Shown one piece after another: positions 35,732 to 44,553 of a stretch of DNA of 64,000 nt (within the stretch, counting starts at the first letter, position 1; each line of letters begins with the position of its first letter). The DNA is taken from NCBI GenBank assembly GCA_041920505.1, contig JBHGXV010000009.1:42970-106969 (forward strand), in the 5' to 3' direction. This stretch comes from JBHGXV01 sp041920505. Lineage in GTDB: Bacteria > Bacillota > Bacilli > Brevibacillales > Brevibacillaceae. The notes beneath the pieces were generated by a model, which made no database searches, was not told where the DNA came from, and saw only the letters and a program-made list of their open reading frames with translations. Both the position numbers and the translations under genes were made by a program.

Positions 35732-35938
35732 ATGTTTCTTTACAAACTGGAAATAGACACAGCAGACGACAGAACCCTGGTCGCCGTCGTGCTGGCGGAG
35801 TCAGACGAGAAAGCCTTCTCGCACGCGGAAAGCCTGATCCGTCGGCAATATCTGGTCCCTCTGGCGATCCGGCAGGTCACCCTGGTGGAAAAGAAGTACG
35901 TGGAAAAGGGAAAAGGCTATCTGATCGAAAGCAGGTAA
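35732..35938 (+). CDS. DUF3906 family protein
   Basis: A 68-residue protein, MFLYKLEIDTADDRTLVAVV..., of the DUF3906 family. It starts 32 bp after the sulfite reductase stop behind GGGAGG. Co-transcription suggests an accessory role in sulfite reduction, but the function is unknown. Confidence 0.78.
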   Translation: MFLYKLEIDTADDRTLVAVVLAESDEKAFSHAESLIRRQYLVPLAIRQVTLVEKKYVEKGKGYLIESR

Positions 35939-35959
35939 CCTATCGAGCGAGCAAACCGT

Positions 35960-37816
35960 TCAGCCCTTGCGCTTCCCAACAGGAAGCGGCAAGGGCTGTT
36001 TGGGTTCGGTTGCTTCCGTTGGAGCCGGAATTACATATACGTCGCGCGTATCTTTGTCATAATAATAGCTTCCTATTTCTTGTCCATCCGTCAGGCCATC
36101 GCCATCGGTATCTGCCTTGTTTGGATCGGTAGGCGGAAGAACCTCATACAAACTTCCTTTGACAATATAGCCTTTTTTCTCTACCCAGTCAGGCAAACCA
36201 TCACTGTCGGAATCCACATTCAGATCTTCACCAACCCGGTCAAAAAGTCCAAAGAGATCTCCTGCTGATTTCGCCAAATAAAAGTCTCCGCCTGTTGCGT
36301 CTGCAATCCCCCTTAATAACGTTTGATTAATGGACGTACCAAGACCGATCGTACTGCCTGAATTGTCAATCGCCAGCACAAGATCTAACGGAATCGGCTG
36401 TTCCGTTTCGGAAGAAGTCCCGCCTTTAATCAAGTTATCTTTCCACGTTTTTGACCACAGACTAAAATCAGCCAGCACATACGTGGAAACGTGCGTTACT
36501 TTTGCGGAGACCTGGTGGTTATTTGTATCGATTGTCTGATCGCTTACCAATTCCAGCATTCGATTCTCAGGGTTAAAATAGAACACACGCAAATCACTTT
36601 CTCTGGTATTTCCTAATTGCTCTACTGCATAACTGAAAGTAAGGGTAGCCTCATCAAACTCGGACGATGTAGCAATTTCGACTGGCTTACCAATCACACC
36701 ATTTGATCCGATAGCTTCCATTGCCTCATGATTCTCATAGATCGTGGTAGTTTTGTCGAGATCTCCGGAAGCTTTCATCGCCAGAGAAACGTGTAATTCC
36801 GGTTTTGCAAACGTTTGTTGCCTCTTTTCTTTGCCATCTACAATCCCATTGCCATCCGAGTCAGGGTTGAGAGGATCTGTGCCAAATTTTAATTCACTGG
36901 CATCTTCCAATTCATCATTGTCTGTATCTACCCAGCTTGGATTCGTTTTAAGCGTATCAAGTTCCTTGCCATCTTCCAGGCCATCTCCGTCGGTATCTGA
37001 ACTGTGAGGATTCGTTTTATGCTCTTGCTCTTCTTGATTCGTAAGTCCATCGCCGTCCAAATCTTCATCACTGTCAGATATGCCGTTTTCATCGGAATCT
37101 TTCTTTGTCGGATTCAGAAGTTTTCCATCATGATAATCAACTTCAAATTTGTCGGTTAAACCATCCCCATCCGTATCTGCTTCCAACGGATTCGTCATGC
37201 AATATATCACTTCATCACTGTCTAGGATCTTATCGCCATCTGTATCCGGATTGTTAGGGGATGTACCCAACAGTTTTTCAACTCCAGCTGCCAGCAAATC
37301 ACCATCTTCGTCTGTGTATTCAAATTCAACCTCATTCGATTTTTCGCTCCTGCCTTGATCATTGACTGCTACCACAACATAGTAATATGTGTTTTCCGGT
37401 ACCAGGTTTGCATCAGTATAGTACGTCTTGGTCAGATTGGTTGCTATTTCCTCATATTGACCGCTAACCGTACCTCTCATAACCGTATAACTGGTGGCAC
37501 CTTCGATTTCATTCCAAGTGAGCAAAGGTGTTCCCTTAAACGTAACCAGAGTCAGCTTCGGTACCGTATTCCGCACGGTGATTTCTACAGTACCTTTCCC
37601 TCCGTTCCCGGTTGTGGCCGTTAGCAGTATGGTGCCAGCTTTCGTATTACTTACAAAGATTTCTGCTTGTCCATCATCATTTGTCGTTCCCTCGGAAGGT
37701 ACTTGGGCGTCACCGGAAGCTGTTGTTTTGCCCATAGCACCCGGTACCATTGTTGCAGGGAATAAGCTGGTAGAAAGTGCAATTGCCAGTCCTGTCTTGT
37801 ATAAAAAACTCTTCAT
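35960..37816 (-). CDS. Exported thrombospondin type-3 repeat protein with fragmentary Big and VWA domains
   Basis: A 618-residue protein with an N-terminal signal peptide. Residues 42-82 look like only the C-terminal half of a bacterial Ig/invasin domain (NDDGQAEIFVSNTKAG). A fibronectin type III-like domain covers about 85-165. Acidic TSP3 calcium-binding repeats (DTDGDGLTD type) fill 168-330 and return at 534-580. At 477-489 a VWA strand and MIDAS motif (DLVLAIDNSGST) joins directly to what is normally the end of a VWA domain (IGLGTSINQTLLRGIADATG), so the middle is missing. The gene is visibly AT-richer than its neighbours. Start behind GAGGGGG. Probably a surface or secreted protein; function unknown. 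Confidence 0.8.
   Translation of the reverse strand: MKSFLYKTGLAIALSTSLFPATMVPGAMGKTTASGDAQVPSEGTTNDDGQAEIFVSNTKAGTILLTATTGNGGKGTVEITVRNTVPKLTLVTFKGTPLLTWNEIEGATSYTVMRGTVSGQYEEIATNLTKTYYTDANLVPENTYYYVVVAVNDQGRSEKSNEVEFEYTDEDGDLLAAGVEKLLGTSPNNPDTDGDKILDSDEVIYCMTNPLEADTDGDGLTDKFEVDYHDGKLLNPTKKDSDENGISDSDEDLDGDGLTNQEEQEHKTNPHSSDTDGDGLEDGKELDTLKTNPSWVDTDNDELEDASELKFGTDPLNPDSDGNGIVDGKEKRQQTFAKPELHVSLAMKASGDLDKTTTIYENHEAMEAIGSNGVIGKPVEIATSSEFDEATLTFSYAVEQLGNTRESDLRVFYFNPENRMLELVSDQTIDTNNHQVSAKVTHVSTYVLADFSLWSKTWKDNLIKGGTSSETEQPIPLDLVLAIDNSGSTIGLGTSINQTLLRGIADATGGDFYLAKSAGDLFGLFDRVGEDLNVDSDSDGLPDWVEKKGYIVKGSLYEVLPPTDPNKADTDGDGLTDGQEIGSYYYDKDTRDVYVIPAPTEATEPKQPLPLPVGKRKG
35961..36000. terminator. Bidirectional terminator-like hairpin
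   Basis: Long interrupted stem CAGCCCTTGC-GCTTCC / GGAAGC-GGCAAGGGCTG between the convergent DUF3906 and repeat-protein genes, with short T runs. Confidence 0.65.
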
Positions 37817-38124
37817 TCACTGTCCCCCTCTCGAAATCACGGCCTGTATTTGTCAAGGCCGAATTATTTTTACCCACTTTTGCAGGTTTACAATTGACCA
37901 TCCGGCTGCTCAAGGGTGTGGAGCCCCTTCTCATATATGTCTCTCTTCGATACATTCACGGTTCACCTGAGGGGATATGTTAGGAAGTGGGGAAATCATT
38001 TCCGGTGATCATATATCAATTATAGATTGGAGAAAATGAAAGATTGTGTCGAAATATGGAATAATGCGAATTTTTTTGATCTCAGTTCTCACAAAAGAAC
38101 CCGCTTGGGCCGACGCCTGCCACG
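37817..38124. other. Long intergenic region upstream of the repeat-protein gene
   Basis: About 310 bp without a gene I can support. It must hold the promoter of the leftward repeat-protein gene, but I found no convincing -35/-10 pair. A single Spo0A-type box (TGTCGAA, 38047-38053) lies within GATTGTGTCGAA (38042-38053), a 12-mer that recurs at 54703-54714. Confidence 0.4.
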
Positions 38125-38149
38125 CAAAAAAACCGCGCTTATCGCGCGG
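38125..38149 (-). terminator. Terminator after the metC-like gene
   Basis: Reverse strand CCGCGC / GCGCGG stem followed by TTTTTTTG, overlapping the last codons. Confidence 0.85.
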
Positions 38150-39323
38150 CTTGCCTGTAAACCGGAACAGACGCCGTCCGTTCGGCCACCCTGTCCAGGG
38201 CCTGTTCCAGATCGGTGATCAAATCCTGCGTGTCCTCCAGCCCGACGGAGAGGCGCAACAGTCCATCGGTAATGCCCCGCGCGGCCCGCTCCTCGGGCGG
38301 CATCGAAGCGTGGGACATCATCGCCGGATACGACAGGATGCTTTCGACCGCTCCCAGGCTGACGGCCACCAGCGGCAAGCGGACGGCGTCCAGGAGCGCT
38401 TTTACCTGTTCCCGGCCGCCCAGATCGAACGACAGCACCGCTCCGTGACCGGACGCCTGGCGCGACTGGAGGGCGTGCCCCTCGTGATCGGGCAGTCCCG
38501 TGTAGTACACGCGCCGCACCAGCGGATGTCGTGACAGCCAGGCGGCGATCTGCGCCGCGCTGGACGTGCTCGCGTCCAGGCGGGTCTTCAGCGTCTTCAG
38601 CCCGCGCAGCACCAGCCAGCTATCCTGCACGCCCAGGATGGCGCCAAACCCGTTTTGGATGGCGTACAGCCGCTGACCCAGAACCTCGTCTTTGGTGACC
38701 GCCAGACCGGCCACGACGTCGCTGTGGCCGCCGATAAACTTGGTGGCGCTGTGGATGACGATATCGGCTCCCAGCTCCAGCGGCCGCTGGTAGTACGGCG
38801 TCATAAAGGTATTGTCGACGATGGTCAACAGGCCGTTCGCGCGGGCGATGGCGGCAACCGCGGCGATGTCGGTCACTTTCAGTGTCGGATTGGACGGCGT
38901 CTCCAGGTAGATCGCCTTGGTCTCGGGACGGATGCCGGCTTCGATCCGCTCAAGACAGGTGGTGTCGACGAAACTCACCTCAATCCCCAGCCGGGACAGC
39001 ACGTTGGCCAGTATCCGGTAGGTGCCGCCGTAGACGTCCTCGGCCACAATCAGGTGATCGCCGGCCGAAAACAGCAGAAACACACTGGAAATCGCCGCCA
39101 TCCCCGAGGCAAACGCAAACCCGCGCGTCCCTCCCTCCAGGCGGGCAATCGCCTCTTCCAACGCCTGCCGGGTGGGATTGCCGGAGCGGGCGTAGTCGTA
39201 CGCTCCGGGCTGGTCGATGTCAAACTGGTGAAACGTCGAGGCCTGATAGATTGGGATGCTGGAAGCCCCCGTCTGTGCGTCGATCGCACTTCGGCTATGC
39301 AAGAGTCTCGTGGCAAACTCCAT
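38139..39323 (-). CDS. Cystathionine beta-lyase-like PLP enzyme
   Basis: A 394-residue Cys/Met metabolism PLP-dependent enzyme. The cofactor lysine is in HSATKFIGGHSDV and the N-terminal RSGNPTR loop is intact. In the Bacillus metI-metC arrangement the second gene cleaves cystathionine to homocysteine, so MetC is the likely role; gamma-lyase activity cannot be excluded. The ATG at 39323 follows GGGAGG and overlaps the end of the upstream gene by 29 bp, indicating translational coupling. Confidence 0.88.
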   Translation of the reverse strand: MEFATRLLHSRSAIDAQTGASSIPIYQASTFHQFDIDQPGAYDYARSGNPTRQALEEAIARLEGGTRGFAFASGMAAISSVFLLFSAGDHLIVAEDVYGGTYRILANVLSRLGIEVSFVDTTCLERIEAGIRPETKAIYLETPSNPTLKVTDIAAVAAIARANGLLTIVDNTFMTPYYQRPLELGADIVIHSATKFIGGHSDVVAGLAVTKDEVLGQRLYAIQNGFGAILGVQDSWLVLRGLKTLKTRLDASTSSAAQIAAWLSRHPLVRRVYYTGLPDHEGHALQSRQASGHGAVLSFDLGGREQVKALLDAVRLPLVAVSLGAVESILSYPAMMSHASMPPEERAARGITDGLLRLSVGLEDTQDLITDLEQALDRVAERTASVPVYRQAAR

Positions 39324-40482
39324 CCTTCTCACCTCCCGCTTCCCAAGACGCATCCAACGCCTGCTTCAGATCAGCGATCAAATCGTCGACGTGTTCGATG
39401 CCTACCGACAACCGCAACAGCCTGTCGCACACCCCGACCCGCTCACGGATCTCTTTCGGGATGTCGGCATGCGTCTGGGTTGCCGGATAGGTACACAATG
39501 ACTCGACGCCGCCGAGACTTTCCGCAAACGAGATAATCCGTAACCGTTGCAAAAAGCCGGCCACCTGCGAGGCGTGCCGCACACGGAACGATACCATCCC
39601 GCTGAATCCGCTCGCCTGGCCTTTCTGCACGTGATAGCTTTCGTGCTCGGGCAAGCCGGGATAAAACACGTCGCTCACCGCAGGATGCGTCTTCAGGTAG
39701 CGGGCGACCGCCAACGCGTTGGCCTGGTGCCGCTCCATCCTGATCGCCAGCGTCTTTAGTCCGCGCATCAAGAGCCAGCAGTCTTGCGGGCCGAGCACAG
39801 CGCCGATGGAATTATGCAAAAAGCCCACCTTTTCCGACAGTTCCTGTCCTTTGGTGACAATCAGTCCGGCAAGCACGTCGTTATGGCCGCCCAGGTACTT
39901 GGTGGCGCTGTGAAACACGATGTCGGCTCCCAACTCCAGCGGCCGCTGGTAATACGGCGTCATGAACGTGTTGTCGACGATCGTCAAGAGGCCAAACTCG
40001 CGGGCGATGGCCACTATCGCGGCGATGTCGGTCACCTGCATCAGCGGATTGGTCGGCGTCTCCACCAGAATCGCCCGGGTGTTCGGCCGGATCGCCGCCC
40101 GCGCCTGTGCCGGGTCGCGCAGATCGACGTAGCTGAATGTAAGGCCGTAGCGGGTCAACACCTGTTCAAACAGCCGGTAAGTGCCCCCGTACAAGTCGAG
40201 CGACACCACCAGGTGGTCTCCCTGCGAAAACAGTCCCATCAAGGTTTGAATCGCCGCCATGCCGGATGCGCAGGCGAATCCTCTGTCTCCCAATTCCAGG
40301 TCGGCAATCGCCTCTTCCAGCACTGTACGTGTCGGGTTGGCGGTGCGGGAATAGTCAAACCCGGTGCTTTCCCCCAGAGCCGGATGCCGGTAAGCCGTTG
40401 CCGCATAGACAGGAAAACTGACCGCGCCGGTTGTCTTCTCCTTCCCCACTCCGATTTGTACCAGCCTCGTCTCGATATGCAT
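39295..40482 (-). CDS. Cystathionine gamma-synthase/O-acetylhomoserine sulfhydrylase-like enzyme
   Basis: A 395-residue PLP enzyme paralogous to its downstream neighbour, with the lysine motif HSATKYLGGHNDV. Position directly behind a SAM riboswitch and upstream of a metC-like gene matches Bacillus MetI, which joins an activated homoserine to cysteine or sulfide. The ATG at 40482 lies behind AGGAGAG; the extra open frame upstream is riboswitch sequence. Confidence 0.88.
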   Translation of the reverse strand: MHIETRLVQIGVGKEKTTGAVSFPVYAATAYRHPALGESTGFDYSRTANPTRTVLEEAIADLELGDRGFACASGMAAIQTLMGLFSQGDHLVVSLDLYGGTYRLFEQVLTRYGLTFSYVDLRDPAQARAAIRPNTRAILVETPTNPLMQVTDIAAIVAIAREFGLLTIVDNTFMTPYYQRPLELGADIVFHSATKYLGGHNDVLAGLIVTKGQELSEKVGFLHNSIGAVLGPQDCWLLMRGLKTLAIRMERHQANALAVARYLKTHPAVSDVFYPGLPEHESYHVQKGQASGFSGMVSFRVRHASQVAGFLQRLRIISFAESLGGVESLCTYPATQTHADIPKEIRERVGVCDRLLRLSVGIEHVDDLIADLKQALDASWEAGGEKDGVCHETLA

Positions 40483-40522
40483 GTCGTTCTCTCCTCTCCT
40501 GATTCCCAGCCCAAAGGGAAGA

Positions 40523-40696
40523 TAAAAAAGCCTTCTTTCCAGAGAAAGAAGGCTTTGAATACGTTCCCGTAAGCAAATCCTTCTCATCTCTCAGAGCGTT
40601 GCGCTCTGCAGGAATTGGCACCTTATCGTCCCTCTCGGGGCCGATTGGTTGCCGGGCATCATTGGGCCAGTCCCTCCGCCTCTCTTGATAAGAAGT
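40523..40696 (-). promoter_or_regulatory. SAM-I (S-box) riboswitch with terminator
   Basis: The reverse strand carries the S-box core: CTTATCAAGAG at the 5' end, GGAGGGACTGGCCC, GCCCGGCAACC, GGTGCCAATTCCTGC and TGAGAGATGAG. The expression platform ends in AAAGCCTTCTTT / AAAGAAGGCTTT with a T run (40523-40556). High S-adenosylmethionine should stop transcription into the metI-metC-like genes. Confidence 0.96.
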
Positions 40697-40722
40697 TTGC
40701 TATGCAGTTTTTGGTTGTTCTT

Positions 40723-40751
40723 ATCTTAACGGACCTTGCCCGCCGTGTCAA
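40723..40751 (-). promoter_or_regulatory. Promoter of the SAM riboswitch operon
   Basis: Reverse strand TTGACA (40746-40751), 17-bp spacer, TAAGAT (40723-40728). The rplT terminator ends only 6 bp upstream. Confidence 0.82.
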
Positions 40752-40756
40752 CGATT

Positions 40757-40791
40757 TAAAAAAGGCACCTGTCCGTATCGAGACAGGTGCC
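40757..40791 (-). terminator. Terminator of infC-rpmI-rplT
   Basis: Reverse strand GGCACCTGTC / GACAGGTGCC stem followed by TTTTTT. Confidence 0.9.
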
Positions 40792-40813
40792 GCGTGTCGT
40801 CTGCCGACGTTTT

Positions 40814-41173
40814 TTACGCGTTCAGTTTGCTTTTTGCCACGTTGGCCAGTTCGTTGAACGCAGCCTTGTCGTTTACTGCCAGATCGGCCAGCATTTTGCG
40901 GTTCACTTCGATGCCGGCCACTTTCAGACCGTGCATCAGACGGCTGTAGGACAGGCCGTTGAGGCGAGCTTGCGCGTTGATCCGGGTGATCCACAGTTTG
41001 CGGAAGTCGCGTTTTTTCTGGCGACGGTCGCGATACGCGTACAAGAGGGACTTCATCACTTGCGCGTTTGCGGATTTAAACAGGCGGTGTTTGGAACCGA
41101 AGTACCCTTTCGCCAGTTTCAGGATTTTTTTATGACGACGGCGAGTTACGATGCCACCTTTTACTCTTGGCAT
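40814..41173 (-). CDS. rplT: Large ribosomal subunit protein bL20
   Basis: A 119-residue protein, MPRVKGGIVTRRRHKKIL..., typical bL20. It binds 23S rRNA during assembly and also represses its own operon through the infC leader. The ATG at 41173 follows AGGAGG in the infC-rpmI-rplT operon. Confidence 0.97.
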   Translation of the reverse strand: MPRVKGGIVTRRRHKKILKLAKGYFGSKHRLFKSANAQVMKSLLYAYRDRRQKKRDFRKLWITRINAQARLNGLSYSRLMHGLKVAGIEVNRKMLADLAVNDKAAFNELANVAKSKLNA

Positions 41174-41265
41174 GATCAATTCCTCCTGATCTCTCAAGCA
41201 TGGCGGTCCGAAAGACACTTAGGGAGCCATGCCGTGTGATAGTAAGTGAAATGTTGAAAAAAGGC

Positions 41266-41463
41266 TTACAGATAGGTGATCAAAGAAGCGATGCGTTTTT
41301 GATCGCCTTTGGACACCGTTGCGGATTTGCGCAGATGGCGCTTCGCTTTGGTGGTTTTGTTGGCAAACAAGTGGCTGGTGTAAGCATGATCACGTTTCAG
41401 TTTGCCGGTACCGGTTTTCTTGAAACGTTTTGCTGCACCGCTGTGGGTTTTCATTTTAGGCAT
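41266..41463 (-). CDS. rpmI: Large ribosomal subunit protein bL35
   Basis: A 65-residue basic protein, MPKMKTHSGAAKRFKKTGTG..., the standard bL35. Its ribosome-binding site is AAGGAGG. Middle gene of the operon. Confidence 0.97.
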   Translation of the reverse strand: MPKMKTHSGAAKRFKKTGTGKLKRDHAYTSHLFANKTTKAKRHLRKSATVSKGDQKRIASLITYL

Positions 41464-41488
41464 AAAGGGAATCCTCCTTCTTGTGCTG

Positions 41489-42010
41489 TTACTTATCCGA
41501 TTTCGGAGCCAAAATCATGATCATGCTACGACCTTCGATTTTCGGCTTCCGCTCGACGACGGCGATGTCTTCGCAGAGACTGGCCAACCGTTCGAGCACC
41601 TGCTGACCGATCTCGGAATGGGTGATTTCACGCCCGCGGAAGCGGATCGTGCATTTCACCTTGTCTTCATCCTCAAGGAATTTGCGGACATTGCGAAGCT
41701 TGGTTTGAAAATCGTGTTCTTCGATGTTGGATGAGAAGCGGACCTCTTTCAGCTCGATAATTTTCTGGTTGCGACGCGCTTCCTTCTCCTTCTTTGCCTG
41801 TTCGTACTTGAACTTCCCGTAGTCCATGATTCTGCAAACAGGAGGTTTCGCTGTTGGCGCCACGTTGACCAGATCCAAATCGGCCTCTTGCGCGATGCGC
41901 AGGGCTTCTTTGAGCGTCACGACGCCCAACTGTGTCCCGTCCGGTCCAATCAAACGGACTTCGCGAGCACGAATCGCTTCATTCACTAACATCTGATCCT
42001 TGCTAATAAT
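41489..42010 (-). CDS. infC: Translation initiation factor IF-3, ATT start
   Basis: A 173-residue IF-3 that prevents subunit joining and checks the initiator tRNA. The N-terminal domain begins VNEAIRAREVRLIGPDG and the C-terminal domain follows RNQKIIELKEVRFS. An ATG exists at 41992, but the conserved N-terminus (ISKDQMLVNEA) and the ribosome-binding site GGAGG (42017-42021) lie upstream, in front of tandem ATT codons. ATT 42010, 6 nt after GGAGG, gives MISKD as in Bacillus and Geobacillus IF-3. ATT starts are known in infC and allow IF-3 to limit its own synthesis. Confidence 0.9.
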   Translation of the reverse strand: MISKDQMLVNEAIRAREVRLIGPDGTQLGVVTLKEALRIAQEADLDLVNVAPTAKPPVCRIMDYGKFKYEQAKKEKEARRNQKIIELKEVRFSSNIEEHDFQTKLRNVRKFLEDEDKVKCTIRFRGREITHSEIGQQVLERLASLCEDIAVVERKPKIEGRSMIMILAPKSDK

Positions 42011-42111
42011 GTGCCACCTCCATTAACTTTCGAGAGCCAACCTCTTGCCCATCCGCTACAGTCATCTCTGACAACGGGTGCTCCGCAGTCAGGCGGATCG
42101 TCTGATCCATG

Positions 42112-42262
42112 AAAAAAGTGCGGGCGTACAGACGCCCGCACTCCATCTCACCTAGCAAACAAACCCATATTTACTCGGAGGAAAGACCCGTCAACTGTCC
42201 CTCGGGACGTCGATACAGGTGAGAAGCTGGGCGCTTCTGCTTGATTCTCGAATGCAAATTTC
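42112..42262 (-). promoter_or_regulatory. L20 leader of the infC operon
   Basis: Reverse strand leader with the characteristic CAGCTTCTCACC early and GTTTGCTAGGTGAGA late (pairing TCTCACC with GGTGAGA). It ends in a strong AGTGCGGGCG / CGCCCGCACT stem plus TTTTTT (42112-42142). This matches Firmicutes leaders where bL20 promotes premature termination. Confidence 0.88.
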
Positions 42263-42276
42263 ATTTTACTCCATAC

Positions 42277-42305
42277 ATGTTACTTGATTGCGATTTGCTT
42301 GTCAA
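42277..42305 (-). promoter_or_regulatory. Promoter of infC-rpmI-rplT
   Basis: Reverse strand TTGACA (42300-42305), 17-bp spacer, TAACAT (42277-42282), immediately after the thrS stop. Confidence 0.78.
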
Positions 42306-42310
42306 GACCT

Positions 42311-44224
42311 TTACCGTTTCTCGGCGATTTCTTCGAGAATTGCCGCGAGGAACTCATCCGCCGATCGGGCGCCGAGATCGCCTACCCCGCGCTTGCGGAC
42401 GGACAACGTGCCTTCCTGCACTTCCTTGTCGCCGATGACCAGCATGTACGGGATTTTTTGCACCTGTGCCTCGCGGATCTTGTAGCCGATTTTCTCGTTG
42501 CGCACGTCCAGTTCGACGCGGATGCCCGCCTGCTCCATCTTTTCGCGAACGCTTTGGGCATACGGCACATGGACGTCGCTGATCGTCATCAGGCGGACCT
42601 GCACCGGCGCCAGCCAGGTGGGGAAAGCTCCGGCGTAATGCTCGACGAGAATGCCGATGAAGCGCTCCATCGAACCGTACATCGCACGGTGCAACACGAC
42701 CGGACGATGCTTCTCGTTGTCCTGTCCGATATAGGTCAGGTCAAACTTCTCCGGCATCTGGAAGTCAAGCTGGATCGTCCCGCACTGGTGCTTCCGCTTC
42801 AGTGCGTCGGTGATCTGGAAGTCGATTTTCGGTCCGTAGAACGCGCCGTCCCCTTCCTTGATATCGTATGGACGACCCGACTCATCCAGCACCTTTTTCA
42901 ACGCGCTTTCGGCGGTTTCCCACAATTCGTCGGAGCCCATCGAATCTTCCGGACGGGTGGAGAGGGCCACGCTGTACTCGAAGCCGAACACTTTGTAGAT
43001 CTGGTCGATCAGCGCCATCATGTTCTTGATTTCGCTCTCGATCTGATCCGGCCGGACGAACACGTGGGCATCGTCCTGGCAGAAGGTGCGGACGCGCAGC
43101 ATGCCGTTCAGCGCCCCGGAGAACTCGTGACGGTGCACCTGCCCGAACTCCGAATAGCGGATCGGCAGATCGCGGTAGGAGTGAATCTTGTTTTTGTAAA
43201 TGAGCATGTGGCCCGGACAGTTCATCGGCTTCAGGGCGTACGTGGTGTTGTCCACTTCGGAGAAATACATGTTTTCGTGGTAGTGCTCCCAGTGACCCGA
43301 CTGCAGCCACAGACGCTGGTTCATGATGAACGGCGTGCGCACCTCGGTGTAGTGGGCCAATTCCTGCAAACGGCGAGAGAACTGCTCCAGCACGTTGCGG
43401 ACCGTAAACCCTTTCGGCAGGTAGAACGGCATGCCGGGCGCTTCCTCGGAGAACATGAACAACTCCAGCTCTTTGCCCAGCTTGCGGTGATCCCGCTTTT
43501 TCGCCTCTTCGATAAAGTGCAGGTATTCGTCGAGATCCGCCTTTTTCGGCCAGGCTGTGCCGTAGACGCGCTGCAGTACCTGGTTATCCGCATTGCCACG
43601 CCAGTACGCGCCGGCCACGCTCATCAGCTTGAACGCCTTGATGTACCCGGTGGACGGCAGGTGCGGGCCGCGGCACAGGTCGAAAAACTCTCCCTGTTCG
43701 TAAATCGTGATCACCGCATCTTCCGGCAAGTCGCGGATCAACTCCAGCTTCAGATGGTCGTTGATCTCTTGATAGATGCGGATCGCCTCTTCACGGCTGA
43801 CCACTTTTCGGCGGATCGGCAGGTCTTCCTTGATGATCTTCTCCATCTCCGCTTCGATCTTGCCCAGATCTTCCGGTGTTAACGGTTGCGGGATGTCCAT
43901 ATCATAGTAAAAACCGTCCTCAATCACCGGCCCGATGCCCAGTTTCACCTCCGGGCCGTACAGACGCTTGACCGCCTGCGCCAACAAGTGCGCGGTGCTG
44001 TGGCGATACACTTCCAGTCCTTCCGGCGAATCGAGGGTGACGACTTCCACCTCGGCGTCTTCGTGGATTTCGGTGTACAGATCGACCACTTTGCCGTTGA
44101 TTTTGCCGGCGATCGCCTTCTTCTTCAGGCCCGGGCTGATCGAAGCCGCGATGTCTTCAATCGTGCAGCCGGCTACGTACTCGCGGACGGCTCCGTCGGG
44201 CAACGTTACTTTTACATGCGCCAT
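42311..44224 (-). CDS. thrS: Threonine-tRNA ligase
   Basis: A 637-residue class II synthetase. N-terminal TGS domain (MAHVKVTLPDGAVREY), editing domain, catalytic core with MNCPGHMLIYKNK and RTFCQDDAHVFVRPDQ, and a C-terminal anticodon-binding domain. The ATG at 44224 follows AAGGAG; upstream open frame is T-box leader. Confidence 0.96.
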   Translation of the reverse strand: MAHVKVTLPDGAVREYVAGCTIEDIAASISPGLKKKAIAGKINGKVVDLYTEIHEDAEVEVVTLDSPEGLEVYRHSTAHLLAQAVKRLYGPEVKLGIGPVIEDGFYYDMDIPQPLTPEDLGKIEAEMEKIIKEDLPIRRKVVSREEAIRIYQEINDHLKLELIRDLPEDAVITIYEQGEFFDLCRGPHLPSTGYIKAFKLMSVAGAYWRGNADNQVLQRVYGTAWPKKADLDEYLHFIEEAKKRDHRKLGKELELFMFSEEAPGMPFYLPKGFTVRNVLEQFSRRLQELAHYTEVRTPFIMNQRLWLQSGHWEHYHENMYFSEVDNTTYALKPMNCPGHMLIYKNKIHSYRDLPIRYSEFGQVHRHEFSGALNGMLRVRTFCQDDAHVFVRPDQIESEIKNMMALIDQIYKVFGFEYSVALSTRPEDSMGSDELWETAESALKKVLDESGRPYDIKEGDGAFYGPKIDFQITDALKRKHQCGTIQLDFQMPEKFDLTYIGQDNEKHRPVVLHRAMYGSMERFIGILVEHYAGAFPTWLAPVQVRLMTISDVHVPYAQSVREKMEQAGIRVELDVRNEKIGYKIREAQVQKIPYMLVIGDKEVQEGTLSVRKRGVGDLGARSADEFLAAILEEIAEKR

Positions 44225-44262
44225 GTCTGATGCTCCTTCCAAGCAAAAATGGTTGGGGAAAA

Positions 44263-44553
44263 GCAAAAAAGCGCACATCCCAAAGGGACGAGCGCTTGTT
44301 TCTCGTGGTACCACCCTACTTCGGGCCGATCAGGGCGCAACTGCGCCGCACGGGGATCGACCCCTCAACAACGATAACGGCAGAACCGGCGTACCGATAC
44401 TCGGGGCGACTCTCCCTTTCCCGGCAGCTACTCGAAGGGGGTAGAGCGTCATATCTCCGCAGCGGGCTTGCAGCCGACGACCCGCCTCTCTGCAGACGGC
44501 CAATATCACGTCCGTGTCCTTCTCATCGTATTTACCAATGATGTTTTCTTTAT
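44263..44553 (-). promoter_or_regulatory. T-box leader of thrS, threonine specifier
   Basis: Reverse strand GGGTGGTACC at 44307-44316, with an AGCGC..TCCC / GGGA..GCGCT terminator and TTTTTT at 44263-44296. The specifier segment CTCTACCCCCTTCGAG offers ACC (44440-44442), a threonine codon. Confidence 0.9.

Noticed and set aside
42284..43882. Forward frame of 532 codons
   Set aside because: Antisense to thrS, whose protein is unmistakable.
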